A DNA stretch of 64,000 nt. Origin: Gnetum montanum. Its lineage: Eukaryota > Streptophyta > Gnetopsida > Gnetales > Gnetaceae. The translations under genes and the position numbers were made by a program. Where the stretch lies: the NCBI GenBank assembly GCA_015680685.1, contig MNCI01022655.1:1296559-1360558 (forward strand). The letters are read 5' to 3'. Shown here one piece after another: positions 34,746 to 46,154 of this stretch (the first letter of the stretch is position 1; each line of letters begins with the position of its first letter). A model generated the notes under the pieces. The model had not been told where the DNA came from. It was given only the letters and a program-made list of their open reading frames with translations, and made no database searches.

Positions 34746-36374
34746 TGAAGAAAAAAACACCAACATCACTCTTTAGTGTCCGCTTGGATGATGCTATGCT
34801 ATGTTTGAAAGTGCGTGGAGGGCGATGTAGGATAAGGGGGCAAGGGATAGATTTGAGGAAATAGGTTTGGGGATGGGATGAATTTAAGATGCGATAGTTT
34901 ATAGAAATGTTGAAATAGCATGATCCCTCATTAGAGTGCTTGTGAGGAAGTTAGCGCGCATGGGTATCTTTTTTTTTAGATTTTCTACTCTTTTTCATTC
35001 TTGTGCTTTTATTTTGCTATACACCCATGTTCACTTGCAAACAACCTTGTTGTTATTGTAGGATAGGTGTTTCCTCCCCATGATGAGTTGTGTTACATCC
35101 ATGTGGGCCTTTGACCTGCCTGTAGCTGCTTTCCATGGGGCAAGCTACGTTATGCCCATCATGGACTTTGTGGTTGGGCATGTAAAAGGGCTTCATGTGC
35201 ATCAAGGAAACTTGTTAAGAGGATATGGGAAGTTTTGGGTATAGGGAATGGAGGATTAAGTTGGCTAAATAGGAGAGTATGGTGTGCACTCCCAACTAGC
35301 TAAACTAATTAAAGCGATCACTTTGGAACAATGTAGTGTCTTTCTCTCGTGGCAAATTGCATCCCTAAATAACGCTATCTCAACTTTTATCTTGCAAACA
35401 AAACAGAGAGAAAACCAAGAAAAGAAACCATGAAATGAAGTGAGGGAAAAGTCCTACTTTCTCTGGACATTGCTAGGGTGGCTAGTGTTGTGTCTAACAT
35501 GCATGATGTCCAAAGAAGGAAGGCTAGCATGGGTTCCAATGGCAACAGGCTAGAAAGGTTAACATCGAAGAGGCTAGGAGCAATGATGATGCAGGTGCTC
35601 AAAATTCATTATCCAAGGTAAACATCATGCAATCCAAATGCAAGGCAAGAAGCTTAATAGCTGAACATCTTTTGGGCTCAGATGATGGTGAGGGTTGGAG
35701 GATGGAAACCTTGTGGCTAGGCTGCAATAGAGTTGGGACTCTAGAAATAGGTGTTAATGGCAAGAGCTACTACCAAGATGACTGGCTATGATAATCGTAG
35801 CTTCGAAAGGTTAGCAAGATGTCAAACAAAATATTTGAAAGATCAGCAAGATGCCAAGGGTAGTGATGTTGCATGTACTCCAAAGGGTTTTTTCTTGGTG
35901 ACATGAACTACATTCTAGAACTACAACATCCCACCCCATGTTGTCTAGGAGGCTTGGAGGTGTGCATGCTTGCTTGTTCACAAGATTCACATGTGTGCAC
36001 TAAAAAGCATTGTACTAAAAACCTAGTTTAAAATCTTGGTAGACTATCGAATGTGCTAGTTTAAGGTCCTAGCAAACCAATGTGCTAGTTTAAGATCCTA
36101 GTAGACCACTATGCTAGTTTATCATCGTAGTGGATGGCGGATGGCGGATGGCCAGTTTATAGTCATAGTGGACCATGCTGTGAGTGCCATTTTTACGTCA
36201 TAGCCCAAGGACATGTTGTGCTAGTTTTATGACATAGCAGACATTCTGTGCCATTTTATAGTCATAGCAGACTATCTGTGTCAATTTATAGTCATAGCAT
36301 ACTATCTGTGCTAATTTTATGTCATAGCAAACATTTGTGCTTACTTTTCTCTGTTTCTAATGTATTCCTTCACA
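34746..36374 (-). other. 3' untranslated region of Tat copy G
   Basis: Non-coding stretch between the integrase stop and the LTR, homologous to 3,816-5,029. It includes a tandem array at 36,020-36,330 with units TGCTAGTTTAAGGTC/CATAGCAGAC read on the plus strand, and a short GGATGGC triplet repeat near 36,135. Frames such as 35,387-35,602 have no recognisable product. Confidence 0.65.
36020..36330 (-). repeat. Tandem repeats in 3' untranslated region of copy G
   Basis: About eight units of 30-40 bases, each with a TGCTAGTTTA or TGCCATTTTATAGTC-type block and CATAGCAGACAT. The same unit family forms 39,950-40,360 and 3,820-3,975. Confidence 0.75.
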
Positions 36375-37640
36375 TCAAATGTAGTATAGCTTACGGTACA
36401 AGTGATTAATAACATTTGTGAACTCATTTCCATCTACGTTGGCCAGTCTGAATGCCCCATTTTTGTAGGCTTTCATGACTATGAACATGCCTTCCCAATT
36501 GGTTGAGAATTTGCTAGATGGCTCATGAACAGCCTTGAGGAATAAGTCCACCTTTTTAATCGATCACTGATGTAAGTTGCAGTGGTGCTTTTGCTATTGT
36601 TTATCTTGGTACCATTTGATTTGACCAAGTGTTTGGGTGCACTCCTCCTCTATGGAGTCAAGATCAATGATCCTTGACTTGTTGTTTTGAGTCTCATCTA
36701 CAATGCTCAAGAGGATCATCCGAAGTGATGGAACCTACAATTCAAGAGATAACACAACTAAACATCCTTAAACGAGACTATATGAAGTTTTACCTGTAGT
36801 GGTTTTGCATGTCGTACGGTAAGCCCACAACACGTAGAGGATTTGCTCATGCCATCACCTCTTCCTACTGCTAAGCATCTTTTTAAGAAGGTTGATGATG
36901 ACCTTGTTTGTTGCCTCTACCATTCCCTTCGCCTATGAATAGTATGTTGATGAAAAAGAGTGTTTGATGCCAAGGTTATCATAGAAGGTTTTGGTTTCTG
37001 TGCTACTAAATTGTGGCATGTTGTCAATCACAATAGTCATGGGAAGACCAAACCTTGTTACTGTGTTATCAAGGATAAAGTGGAAAACCTATTGGGATGT
37101 GGTCTTTCTGAGGGGGATAGCTTCTACCCACTTTGTGAAATATTCAGCTGTGGTGATAACGAAGCTATGTCTTGCAGAAGATTTAGGTGTGATGGGTTCT
37201 ATGATATCTAGTCCCCAACATTGGAAAGGCCATGTGATCTGTGTAGGATGTAATTTAGTACGCAACACATGTATAAGGTTTGCATGGCATTGGCATATGT
37301 CACATGTCCTAACTTTGGCAAGGAAATCTTGTTCTATGCAAGGCCAATAGTAACCTAAATGTTTGATTATTGCTGCCATAGCCCTAGGAGCTATGTTCCA
37401 TCCACATAGTCCCTCATGGACTTCGTCAACATTTTTTTGTGCTTCTCCCCCACTAACACAAGCTAGTAGTATCCCATCAAAGGAGAATTTGCATAAGGTG
37501 TTATCTCCTATGAGGACATATTTCCAGGATCATTTCCATATTGCATCCTTTTCAGTGGATGTAAAGATGTGTGGAGATTTACAATGTCGAAGGTAAGCTT
37601 TAATGTTGGCGTACCACTCTTGGGTATCTGTTGCACTTAA
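36375..37640 (-). pseudogene. Integrase of Tat copy G
   Basis: Zinc-binding part with VDEVHEGLCG ... VRTCDICQCHAN (HHCC). Core: GLDIIEP (first D), VIDNMPQF (second D, DNG to DNM), VEATNKVIINLLKK (E). C-terminal part ends NGAFRLANVDGNEF and LYRKLYYI with stop at 36,375, the usual Tat end (NGAYxLxxLDG). All catalytic positions survive, although stops and a frameshift near 37,080 break the frame. The open block is 37,089-37,379. Confidence 0.87.
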
Positions 37641-37659
37641 AGATGCAATGTGTGCAACC

Positions 37660-38130
37660 TAAGTAATAGGATCCGTGCATTCTATTATAAAAGTTGGCAA
37701 GGTAGAAAACATGTGTGATGGCACGTGTAATGCTAACATGGCTAGTGCATCCACTACAGTGTTTTCATTATGAGGTACGTGTTGAATGTCTAACGTTGCG
37801 AACTGCTTTAGTAGACTCTTAGCTAGATCGCAATAAGGCTGCAAATGTGAAGCCTTACAAGCATAAATTTTAGTGATCTAGTTGATAACTAGTTGCAAGT
37901 CACCTTTGATCACCAAATGTTGGATTCTCAATTCTTGAGCTACTAGAAGGCCCCTAGGGAGTCCTTCGTACTCAGCTATGTTATTTGTGTAAAGGAAGTA
38001 AAATGACACGTGAAGGGTTGAATTTCACTAGAGGGAAATGTAAGAACAACAGTGATGGTACCACCTTGTGTGGTTGAAGCACCATCAAAATGTAAACTAG
38101 CCTCAAAATCCGTTGGCACAAGAATTATGT
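37660..38130 (-). pseudogene. Second (archaeal-type) RNase H of Tat copy G
   Basis: Four acidic positions readable in order: LHFDGAST (D), TNNIAEYEGL (E), IKGDLQLVI (D), NTVVDALAMLALH (D), with LKQFATLDIQHVPHNEN just before the last. The domain lies between the gypsy RNase H and integrase. In Tat elements this extra domain is thought to have been gained separately. A frameshift and stops divide the first third from the rest. Confidence 0.82.
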
Positions 38131-38199
38131 TGTTGATATGCTCATCTGGTAATTCAGGTGCTATTACTACTTGATCATTAGTGGGTGAAGTGGTAAGCT

Positions 38200-38640
38200 A
38201 CATGGCTACTACTTGACCATTTGTTGATAAATATGGCACATAATGTAAATCAAATTCCACCATTATGGCTTTCCATCAAGCTATTCTACTACTCTCATAC
38301 AAGTTAGTTGTGATAGTCTAATGTATGTTGCTCTTACATATGATGTTAACTTTACTGAAAAAGAAGTAGTGCCTCCACATTTTAAGTGTGAATACTAAGT
38401 CAAGACAATTTTTCTCTACCTCATTGTACTTCTCTTCATATGCTATCAATGCATGGCTCAAGTAGTATATTGGGATTTCAGACCCATCATCTCTTTTCTG
38501 ACTTAGTAGTGTGGCAATTGATGTGTCCGATGTGGCAAGGTAGATGTAGAAAGGCTTATCCCTCTATGGAGGGTAAACAGTGGGAAGGTGTAAAAGCTCT
38601 TTCTTTAGGTTATCAAAGGCTTGTTAACATTGATCTTTCC
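38200..38640 (-). pseudogene. Gypsy RNase H of Tat copy G
   Basis: Reads IPIYYLSHALIAYEEKYNEV then EKNCLDLVFTLKMWRHYF and later AIMVEFDLHYVPYLS, with NGQVVAM at the domain end. This is the degenerate first RNase H seen in Tat elements; its first acidic residue region is not clear and the DHxx position is lost, consistent with loss of activity after gain of the second domain. Confidence 0.75.
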
Positions 38641-38649
38641 ACTCGAAGT

Positions 38650-39857
38650 TGATCCCTTTTCTGAGCAGGTTTTGCATGGGATGTAGTTTATCTATCAACC
38701 TTGCAATAAACCTTCTAATAAACTATACTCGACTTTGTAGCCAATGCAACTCTTTAAGATTTGTAGGCGGTTCTAGGTTGACAATGGCCCTTACCTTATC
38801 AAGATCCACTTGTATCCCTACTTTTGACACTACAAAACCTAACATTCTTCTAGTCATAACCCTAAAGACACATTTCCTAGGGTTGAGGTGTAGGTCATGC
38901 CTATGACAACATTGGAGAACTACATTTAGATCATTGGGATGATCAATAGCTTCCTTAGACTTAACTGCTATGTCATCTATGCAGTCATTTAGCCTTTCTA
39001 AGAGGTAATTACTAAAGATGTATGTCATTTCTTGTTGATACATTGCTTCAGCATTTTTTAGCCCAAAGAGCATCATTGTGTAGAAAAATTTCCCCCAAGG
39101 GGTCATAAAAGTAGTTGCCAACTGGTGCTCTAGGTTGATGCGAATTTGATTATAGCCTGAAAACCCATCCATGAATGACAATAAGGCATGACCAGCTATA
39201 GTATTGATAAGTCAATGAATACTAGATAGCAGGAATTCATCCTTAATTGTCACCCTATTTAAATCTTGGAAATCTATACAAATTTGTATACTCCCAGTTT
39301 TCTTAGGTATGACTACAATGTTTGAGATCCAATCTGAGTAATTAATGTCTTGAATGAAACTAGCTTGATAGATTTTGGTGATTTCATCACGTATAGCTAA
39401 GGTAATTTCTAGTTTAACTTTGCGTGCTTTCTATTTAACCACTTTGACATGTGGGTCTAAGATAATGTTGTGTTGTATGAGTCTTGGGTATAGGCTTAGC
39501 ATTTCTTCAAATGACCACACAAACACTTTGACATTGTCACTAAGGACTTTCAAAATGTTTTGTTGCACTTGTGGCTCTAGTAGGGAACTGAATTTTAATG
39601 TTTTCATGTCACCTCTAGACATAGTTACTAGTGTTTCAATAAGAGGATCCTCAATCACATCCCTGGCCTCTAGGTCTAAGGCCTAGACTAGATGTTCTAA
39701 CGAGTCTAGAGATGTCTTCAAGGACACTACGGTGTCATGAGTGGATGATTTCAAGTCTATTGATTCTAAGATTAAGTATCTTGTAAGCTTGCCATGAGGT
39801 CTTGTCAAGACAAGGGGCATGTGTAGATGACTTTGTATAGCCATTTTTGAAGCACTC
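38650..39857 (-). pseudogene. Reverse transcriptase of Tat copy G with N-terminal extension
   Basis: From the splice-like site at 39,857: N-terminal part with NVKVFVWSFEEMLSLYPR (39,431-39,658 open), then WISNIVVIPKKTGSIQICID, FMDGFSGYNQIRI, WGKFFYTMMLFGLKNAEAMY and the catalytic box LNDCIDDIAVKSKEAIDH, with D-D intact (38,723-39,181 open). The thumb follows with LDKVRAIVNLEPPTNLKEL. Stops separate the blocks. It is among the better preserved RTs in the window. Confidence 0.87.
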
Positions 39858-39880
39858 CTGCAAAATCATCAAACAAGAAA
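39858..39880 (-). promoter_or_regulatory. 3' splice site ahead of Tat RT
   Basis: The minus strand reads TTGTTTGATGATTTTGCAG, a T-rich stretch with NCAG, immediately before the RT N-terminal extension. Ogre-type elements have an intron between protease and RT, so the position is as expected. The matching donor after protease (near 46,100-46,160) is not clear. Confidence 0.5.
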
Positions 39881-39949
39881 ATGTCAAGTGGTACCTATTT
39901 AATAAAGTAACATGCAATAAAATGTAGACAAGGTAATCATGCGATGCAA

Positions 39950-40360
39950 CATAATTTCTAGTTTAAGGTCTTAGTGGACCGCAACAATGCAAAATTACAT
40001 TTTAATATTGCCAGTTTAAGGTTGTAGAAAACCGTTAACATGTAGACTTTTATGTTGCAAATTGCTAGTTTAAGGTCATAGCGGACTGTTAATAGGTTTA
40101 AAATGTAAAAGAGATGTCAAGATTGCTAGTTTGAGGTTGTAGCAGGATCTTAACAATGTAATGTAGTTTGAAGTTGAGGTTGCTAGTTTAAGGTCATAGT
40201 GGACCATGACTGGGTCTAAAATGTAAAATGAATGCTAAAATTGCTAGTTTAAGGTCATGGCAGACCATCATTGGGTTACACGATAAGTTAAATTTGGTAG
40301 TTTAAGATCTTTTTGGACCATAACCATGCAAAATTTGTAATGATGCAATGAAAATTTTGG
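39950..40360. repeat. Tandem repeats upstream of the antisense gene
   Basis: Seven or so units of about 55-65 bases, each with TTGCTAGTTTAAGGTCATAG and GGACC(AT)G, separated by AATGTAAAAT-type spacers. Same family as the 3' untranslated array at 36,020-36,330, in the same orientation, but here between RT and the antisense gene promoter. Confidence 0.75.
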
Positions 40361-40369
40361 TGGACCCGC

Positions 40370-40500
40370 TTGCTACACTGCAGCCGAGTGCTACATTGTA
40401 GCAGGGACATGCTACACTATAGTAATGCTATGCTATAGGGGTGTTCCACATTATTTGGTACATGAAAGTGATAGTTGTTTTACCGTGTTGGCTATAAATA
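40370..40500 (+). promoter_or_regulatory. Promoter region of the antisense gene
   Basis: TATAAATA at 40,493-40,500 (GGCTATAAATAGG) preceded by TGCTACACTGCAG, GCTACATTGTAGC and TGCTATGCTATAGG dyads (40,378-40,440). The layout, palindromes then TATA, resembles the Tat LTR promoter at 5,168-5,342 although the sequences downstream differ. Confidence 0.5.
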
Positions 40501-41199
40501 GGAGATAACCCCATGGTAAACTTGTCATTTTCATTATTAGAGCCAACACCCAGAGCATAGTGCAGTTGAGATAAGAGAGAGTGTAACAAGCATGACATAG
40601 CAGTTGATTACAGCTGATTTGTGAGAAACGCAATGGTTCACAAAAGAGAACGTAGGCATCAGGGGCTTGCCAAGGTGGATGAAGTAAAGCACACCATGGG
40701 ACGCCTCTCCAGGGCACATGTTGAGGAAATGTCGAAGGGTCCATCCACTCGGTAAGTGTTATGTGACCCTTGTTTTCTTTTATGTAATGTGTTTAGTGTG
40801 ACTATCACTATTATAGTTGTGAATATTACTACCCTAAAACTATTGCTATTTCCTTTGTTGCTGCAGCTGTGGCAGTTGCTACACTACGACTGGTGCAAAG
40901 CACTATCTCAACCACTATTTTTTATGGTTGATGCAGCATTTCAAAGGGGGTTTAGATGGTTCTAGGCAGAATGATGCTTGCGTAGCATAGCGAAGCACCT
41001 ATGGGGGAGGTTTTGGCTTTCCAACGTAGTGTGTGTCTAGTGTATCATAGCATATGCAGTGGGAATTTTTCATTTGATTTTTACTTTCCCATCTTTCGAG
41101 TAGTGAGGCAAGGCTAGGGCAACGGGAATGTTGTGAGTATCTTTCTTAGGCCATGTTGTTCTAGACATTGTGACTATTAAATTGTTACATTTTAGTTCT

Positions 41200-41690
41200 T
41201 GTTATGCTATGATGCTATGTTGGTAAGGATGTTATGCTGCTATGCTAATAGGCCTTTCATGCTGCTATGCTAGTAGACTCGCAATGCTACTATGGTATTA
41301 GATTTGCTATGTTATTATGTTGCTAAATTTTCTATGTTGCTACATTGCTAAATTTGCTACACTACTAAATTTTCTATGCTGCTATGTTGCTAAATTTTCT
41401 TGTCACATTCCCATGCTATTTACATGTTGTGCTTGTTGTACTTGTTATATTATTACACTTGTTGTACTCTTGCATCTATCGTACTTACCACTTTGCTATG
41501 CAACATGGTGTGTGATTTTCCTGCTACGCTACGTGTAACACAACCATTACTATTGTGCAGAGTGTGGCTACTATGCTACACTGTACAAGACATGTCTATC
41601 ATGCTACATTATGCAGGGTGTAGCTACTACACTATGTAGGGTGTTCCTGCCACGCTATGCTATGTGTAACACCCTGCTACATACAACACT
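41200..41690. repeat. TGCTATGCTA-type repeats in an intron of the antisense gene
   Basis: About twenty loose copies of a 20-25-base unit such as ATGCTGCTATGCTAGTAG and TTGCTAAATTTTCTATG, then GCTACGCTACG and CTACACTGTAC dyads near 41,520-41,640. Two short chance ORFs (41,317-41,639) follow from the periodicity. Confidence 0.7.
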
Positions 41691-43799
41691 CGGTTCTTTT
41701 TTATTGTTCCAGGGACTTACCATTTTGTGCTTGAGGAAAAATTTGTAAGGGGAGGGTCACGCTACACTACATCAGTAACCATCACTTGAACATAGTGCTA
41801 ATGTTTGGCAGTTTTTCATGCATGATCATGTGGAAACCTATCTTGATTATGCTAGAAGTGGTAAGCGTCATGTGCTGCCTGAGTGATTTCATGGCCAATG
41901 TCCCTCCTCCCCATGCACAGGTGGGGCATTAGGTAGTCTGGTTCTAGGAGAGTGGTCGGGAGTTCTTAGAGTTCCTCCTTTGACACTTTTGTTTGATAGT
42001 GTGGTCACACTTGTGAGCCAAAATAGCCACCATGCTCATTAAAATGTTATTGCTTGGGGTGAACCGGGGCATCTTGAAGTTCACGGCTGATGGATCAATA
42101 GAGGGTGAAGGGGTTGAAGGCTCAAGTAGGAGGGGCCTAATATGCTTAAGTTGGATTTGGGGCATGCCCAAATTCAAATGCTACCACAAATACAACATGT
42201 TGTTTATTGCCCATCACATGGGCACCTACTTCTAAGACCCACTTGAGACTGTTTATTTTGTCGGAAGGTGAGTCCTATAAATATGTTTAAAGTATGATGT
42301 ATTTTTTTGTCTTGCATGATCAAAAATACTTATTATTCTTTGCTTGTTTCTAGGTTTTTGATTAACAAGGATGATCTTCACGGTAACATGGATACATTGG
42401 CGTTGGCCCAAACGGATTTGCTAGAGTTCTCCTCTACCTAGAACGTGTGTCCCGATGTCATAGGACAACTTGGGATTGATTTTTGATCCTACCCAACCAA
42501 GTATGCTAAGTTCTATTTGAAGTGTAAATATCTTGGCTAGTTGGATAGGGAATGGGACAATCACCGATCGCTTATTATAGAAGATGTTTTGGTGGAAATT
42601 CCACCATTTCCTATGCCATTCAAACTTGGTACATTAAGTTATGCATTTTGTTTCTTGTGTGTGTGTTCAAGTGATTGATGTTTCCTTTGATTTCTTTTCT
42701 TTTATTGTTGATCATTGCAGTAGTAAGAAAATCCCAAGAGGTTACAGTGATTACCTTTGGATGTGATGAAACCAACCTCTTCTTCAAGTATGGAGAGGTG
42801 GAGGAGACTCAATGTTGGATTTGCAATGGTGCCCCAGCTAGCTTGATTCACAACATTCAGGAGGTTGGTCTCATGGATTTATTCCTAGCAGTAAATCCAA
42901 GTGTCCTAGCTACAAAAATGCTTTTCCTAGCTAATTCCTTTTCCAAAAAGGCTGACTTCTTTCACAGACGGGTTTACAATGTGTCGATGGTGTTTGAAAT
43001 CAACGATAAACATTTTTTGGATCTTTTTGGCATTCCCTCTGATGGTCTCCCTGTAGGAGAAAAGACTAGCAAGGATGCCAACCATCATGGGGACATTGAG
43101 GAATGGCTGGGGATAAGAAAGGATCAAAATGGGATTTACATCCATAAGGTCAAGCTAGCGGTGGCCTAAACGGTTTACCCTATCTTCTGGGTCTATGATT
43201 TCCCCAAGCTACTCTCCCAAGGGAAGATCCTTGGAGTAGAGTAAGCTTGGATCATGATGGAGGTCATGGAGGAAGGAACCTATTATAACTAGGCCAAGTA
43301 CCTTTCTGAAGGCTTGTGTGTTGAAGTGGTTAAGCTTCATGATAAGCTTGATGCACGTTTCAACATTCAATATGCCTTCTCCATAGCTTGCCTTTGATGA
43401 TTTATGGAATTCCTAGTGGTCCATGAAAATGGCACCTAGGTATATCAAGATCATAACCAAATATCTAGCCATGCATTTGCCAGGTGTTCCACACCACCTA
43501 ATCCAAAGACCCCCCAGAAGCTATCGGAGAATCTCTTTTTATAACTACGAGGGATCAGGTGGCATGATCCTTTCATGCTTAGGACAATGTTGGAGAGGCA
43601 CCTCCCATCAACACAAGCAATGTGTTAAGGGGGGAACGTCTCATCATTGATATGGTGAAAACTAGGTTGCAATGGAAAAAGTCTCATTCAGCAAAGGAGC
43701 CTCCATGTACTACTGAAGAAAGAGGGAAGAAGTTGCAAATCAAGGTTTTCAAGGTGCAACCCACAATTGGTAAGTGTGCTTAACTATCTAATTAGCATA

Positions 43800-43852
43800 G
43801 AACCTACTACATTGTGTTACATTGTGTAGCATAGCACAATGTAGTACCCATT
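43800..43852. repeat. Palindrome in an intron of the antisense gene
   Basis: ACTACATTGTGTTACATTGT followed by GTAGCATAGCACAATGTAGT forms an inverted repeat (CTACATTGTG against CACAATGTAG) in the intron 43,770-43,893. Same sequence family as the LTR palindromes. Confidence 0.7.
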
Positions 43853-45463
43853 TTTTGTTGCAATGTCCTACTTATTTTGAACATGTTTATCAGAAGAAGA
43901 AGCAGAAGAAGAAGAGGTCTTAGCCCCCAAAGCAAGGGTGCCCATTGTAGAGGAAGAAGAGGCCCTGACATGAAAGGAGGAGGTCCTATTCATAGAGGAA
44001 GAGGCCCCTACTACCAATGATCCCTTTATGGAGTGTGCCCTCGTACCTGAGGGGCATATGTCAGTTGAAGATACCACTACACTACTAAGTCAGCTAGAGG
44101 GGGAAGGGCTTCAATATGATTCTGGTGAGTTTGACCACTTGCTTGATAGTGTCTTGATGGGTAACCCCTCGCTATCATCCCTAAGGATTTGTTGGGTAGG
44201 ATCATTGCATTGTTTTTTATGTTGTTCATCAGCTTCATTGTTTCCCTCTCCATCATTGCTAACATGTTTTATTATGCAAAAGAAACTATTGTGAACATCC
44301 CAAACTCTTCTTCCACGATCCACCTGCGACCATGGATCAAGACCCTCGATAAATTTACCTTTATGGAGGGGGTGGTTGATGACATGATTGATCACCTAAG
44401 ATAGGTATGTTAAATTTACTGCATTAAGCTCTCTAAAGTTACTACGTTAAGCTATGGCACTATGACTAACGCTCTCCCATGTGTGATTGATAGTCTCTAA
44501 TCTCAAGTGGGATCCTAGGTAAGCCATTGAGGTCGACGTTGTGCTTAAAATCGATCTAGAGGTAGCTAAGGTGCCTCATCATATATACAAGGAAATACGT
44601 AAATGTGCATTATACTCAGCACACTCCTTTTGGGAGTGTAGGCATGTCAATGAGGACCTCTAGAAGAGGGTTCAAAAACTTGAGAAAGAGAAGGCCAACG
44701 AAGCTGCTGAGTTGGAGGACCTTCAATCCAGAAATGAATTTTAGTTGGCCCATGACACTTGTGATGGCAGTTGGTGTATAGCCATTATTGAGTATGCAAG
44801 ATATTAGATAGTTGTACAGAGTAAGAATGAGGCCACTCACTAGATTATTGAACAATGCATGTAGATGGACCTTCTGGCCCAAAAGAACCAAGACTGGAAG
44901 GATTATAGCACAAAGGTGTATAAATGGGGGCAGGCACAAAAGAAGTAGAAGCATATGTATAAAATGGAATGTTCTACCTATTGTAAATAATATCAGGATG
45001 CTTTTGTTGAGTTGCATACCCATCAGCTATTCCTTGATGTCATTGGCGCTACTAGGGCCTATGAAAAGTTCATGTAATAGGTGGAGGTCATTGAGTCTCC
45101 TGAAAGGGAAATGACCTTACCTTCTAGGGATACCACCACCAACACATTTTCTCTCGGTCCACCTAGATGAACAACCTTGGAGAAAGGAAACATTGTAGAA
45201 AGTGTTGATTTTGAAGAGGATAATTTAGCCAACCTCACCGAGGAGGAAATCCTCCAACATTTAGTTGCTAGCATGGATAGGATACCCTTTGAAATGGATG
45301 CAGGACCATCTTGGGTTAGTCATTCTTTATTGTATAATATTTTATTTTATGTAAGCCTTATTGTAGTTTGACTTATTATTTTGCTCTTTGTCTTATGCAG
45401 GATCCAAAGGAGGGCGTAGGGCCTAGTGGAATAGGAAATGGTGATGCTAATGAAGATTTGTAA

Positions 45464-46154
45464 CATGGTAGCGAAAGATTCTTATTTTATTTTTTATATT
45501 TGAATTGAATTCAAATTTTTGCAAACATTATTATATGAACTAAAATTGAATGAAAAGCATAGAGTAAAACAATTATTTTATTTCAGTTAATCTGTTATTT
45601 ATTTATTTTTATTAATATGTTTGGGCCTCTTGAGGGCCTCTCGTTTTAGTTTTAGGCCATTTCAGGTTGTAGTAATAGTTTAAGGCCATTTTAGGTCATT
45701 GCTTAATGATAAATGTTTTTATTTTTGTCTATTTTTTTTTGGTAAGTGGAGTTGCAAGTTTTCGGCCTTAGCTAGCCACAATGGTAGTTTAAGGTCATTC
45801 TAGGTCATTGCTCGTTTTAGGCCATTTTGAGCTATGCAAGGTATCGGTGACAAGGGTAATGCAATCAGAAAATGTGAATTTCTAAAATAGTAAAATTTAA
45901 TATATAAAAAATGTAAATGGTGCAAATAAGAAATTTAATGCAAAAATGTAAATTATGCAATCAACAAACTCAATGTCAAAATATAAATTATATAATCAGC
46001 AAACTCAAACTCAATGTAAAAATGTAACGATGCAAATAGCCAGCCAAATGTGAAAAGATAATTCCTACAAATAAGAAATTTAATGTGAAACATAAATCAT
46101 ACAATTGAATGTATACCAATTCGCTAAAGTGATGTAAAAATAGGTTTTAGTCAT
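45464..46154 (-). other. Non-coding remainder of the PR-RT interval
   Basis: After the antisense stop: AT-rich sequence, then 45,640-45,840 with several TTTTAGGCCATTT and AGTTTAAGGTCATT blocks related to the 39,950 repeats, then 45,860-46,130 with loose AATTTAATGCAAAAATGTAAA repeats of about 35-45 bases. No ORF supported. Confidence 0.55.

Larger units (their letters stand above)
40633..45463 (+). pseudogene. Multi-exon gene antisense to Tat copy G, decayed
   Basis: Inferred exons: 40,633-40,751 (MVHKRERRHQGLAK...), 40,867-about 40,990, 41,713-42,267, 42,354-42,628, 42,721-43,769, 43,894-44,404, about 44,490-45,314, 45,401-45,463. Introns have GT...AG ends, several with GTAAGT or GTGAGT. Four junctions (42,267/42,354; 42,628/42,721; 43,769/43,894; 45,314/45,401) keep one reading frame. 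Protein parts: NMLFIAHHMGTYF; a middle block with FGCDETNLFFKYGEVEET and VFEINDKHFLDLFGIPSDGL; an acidic run EEEAEEEEV; and a charged C-terminal part with KRVQKLEKEKANEAAELEDL, ending NGDANEDL and a stop. Over a dozen in-frame stops and at least two frameshifts. It may be the extra antisense ORF known from some Tat elements. Function unknown. Confidence 0.62.

Noticed and set aside
36960-37350. Two plus-strand ORFs of 83 and 119 codons
   Set aside because: Antisense shadows of Tat integrase; the minus strand carries the HHCC and DDE motifs.
40451-40744. Minus-strand ORF of 97 codons over the antisense-gene promoter and first exon
   Set aside because: No recognisable motif, and it covers the TATA box and splice donor used by the better supported plus-strand model.
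41317-41639. Two plus-strand ORFs rich in Cys, Leu and Tyr
   Set aside because: Products of a short tandem repeat in an intron; no protein-like variation.
42927-43145. Minus-strand ORF of 72 codons
   Set aside because: Shadow of the long open exon 42,721-43,169 on the plus strand.
44616-45023. Minus-strand ORF of 135 codons, hydrophobic
   Set aside because: Opposite strand of the charged helix-prone exon of the antisense gene; hydrophobic runs arise from complementing Lys/Glu codons.
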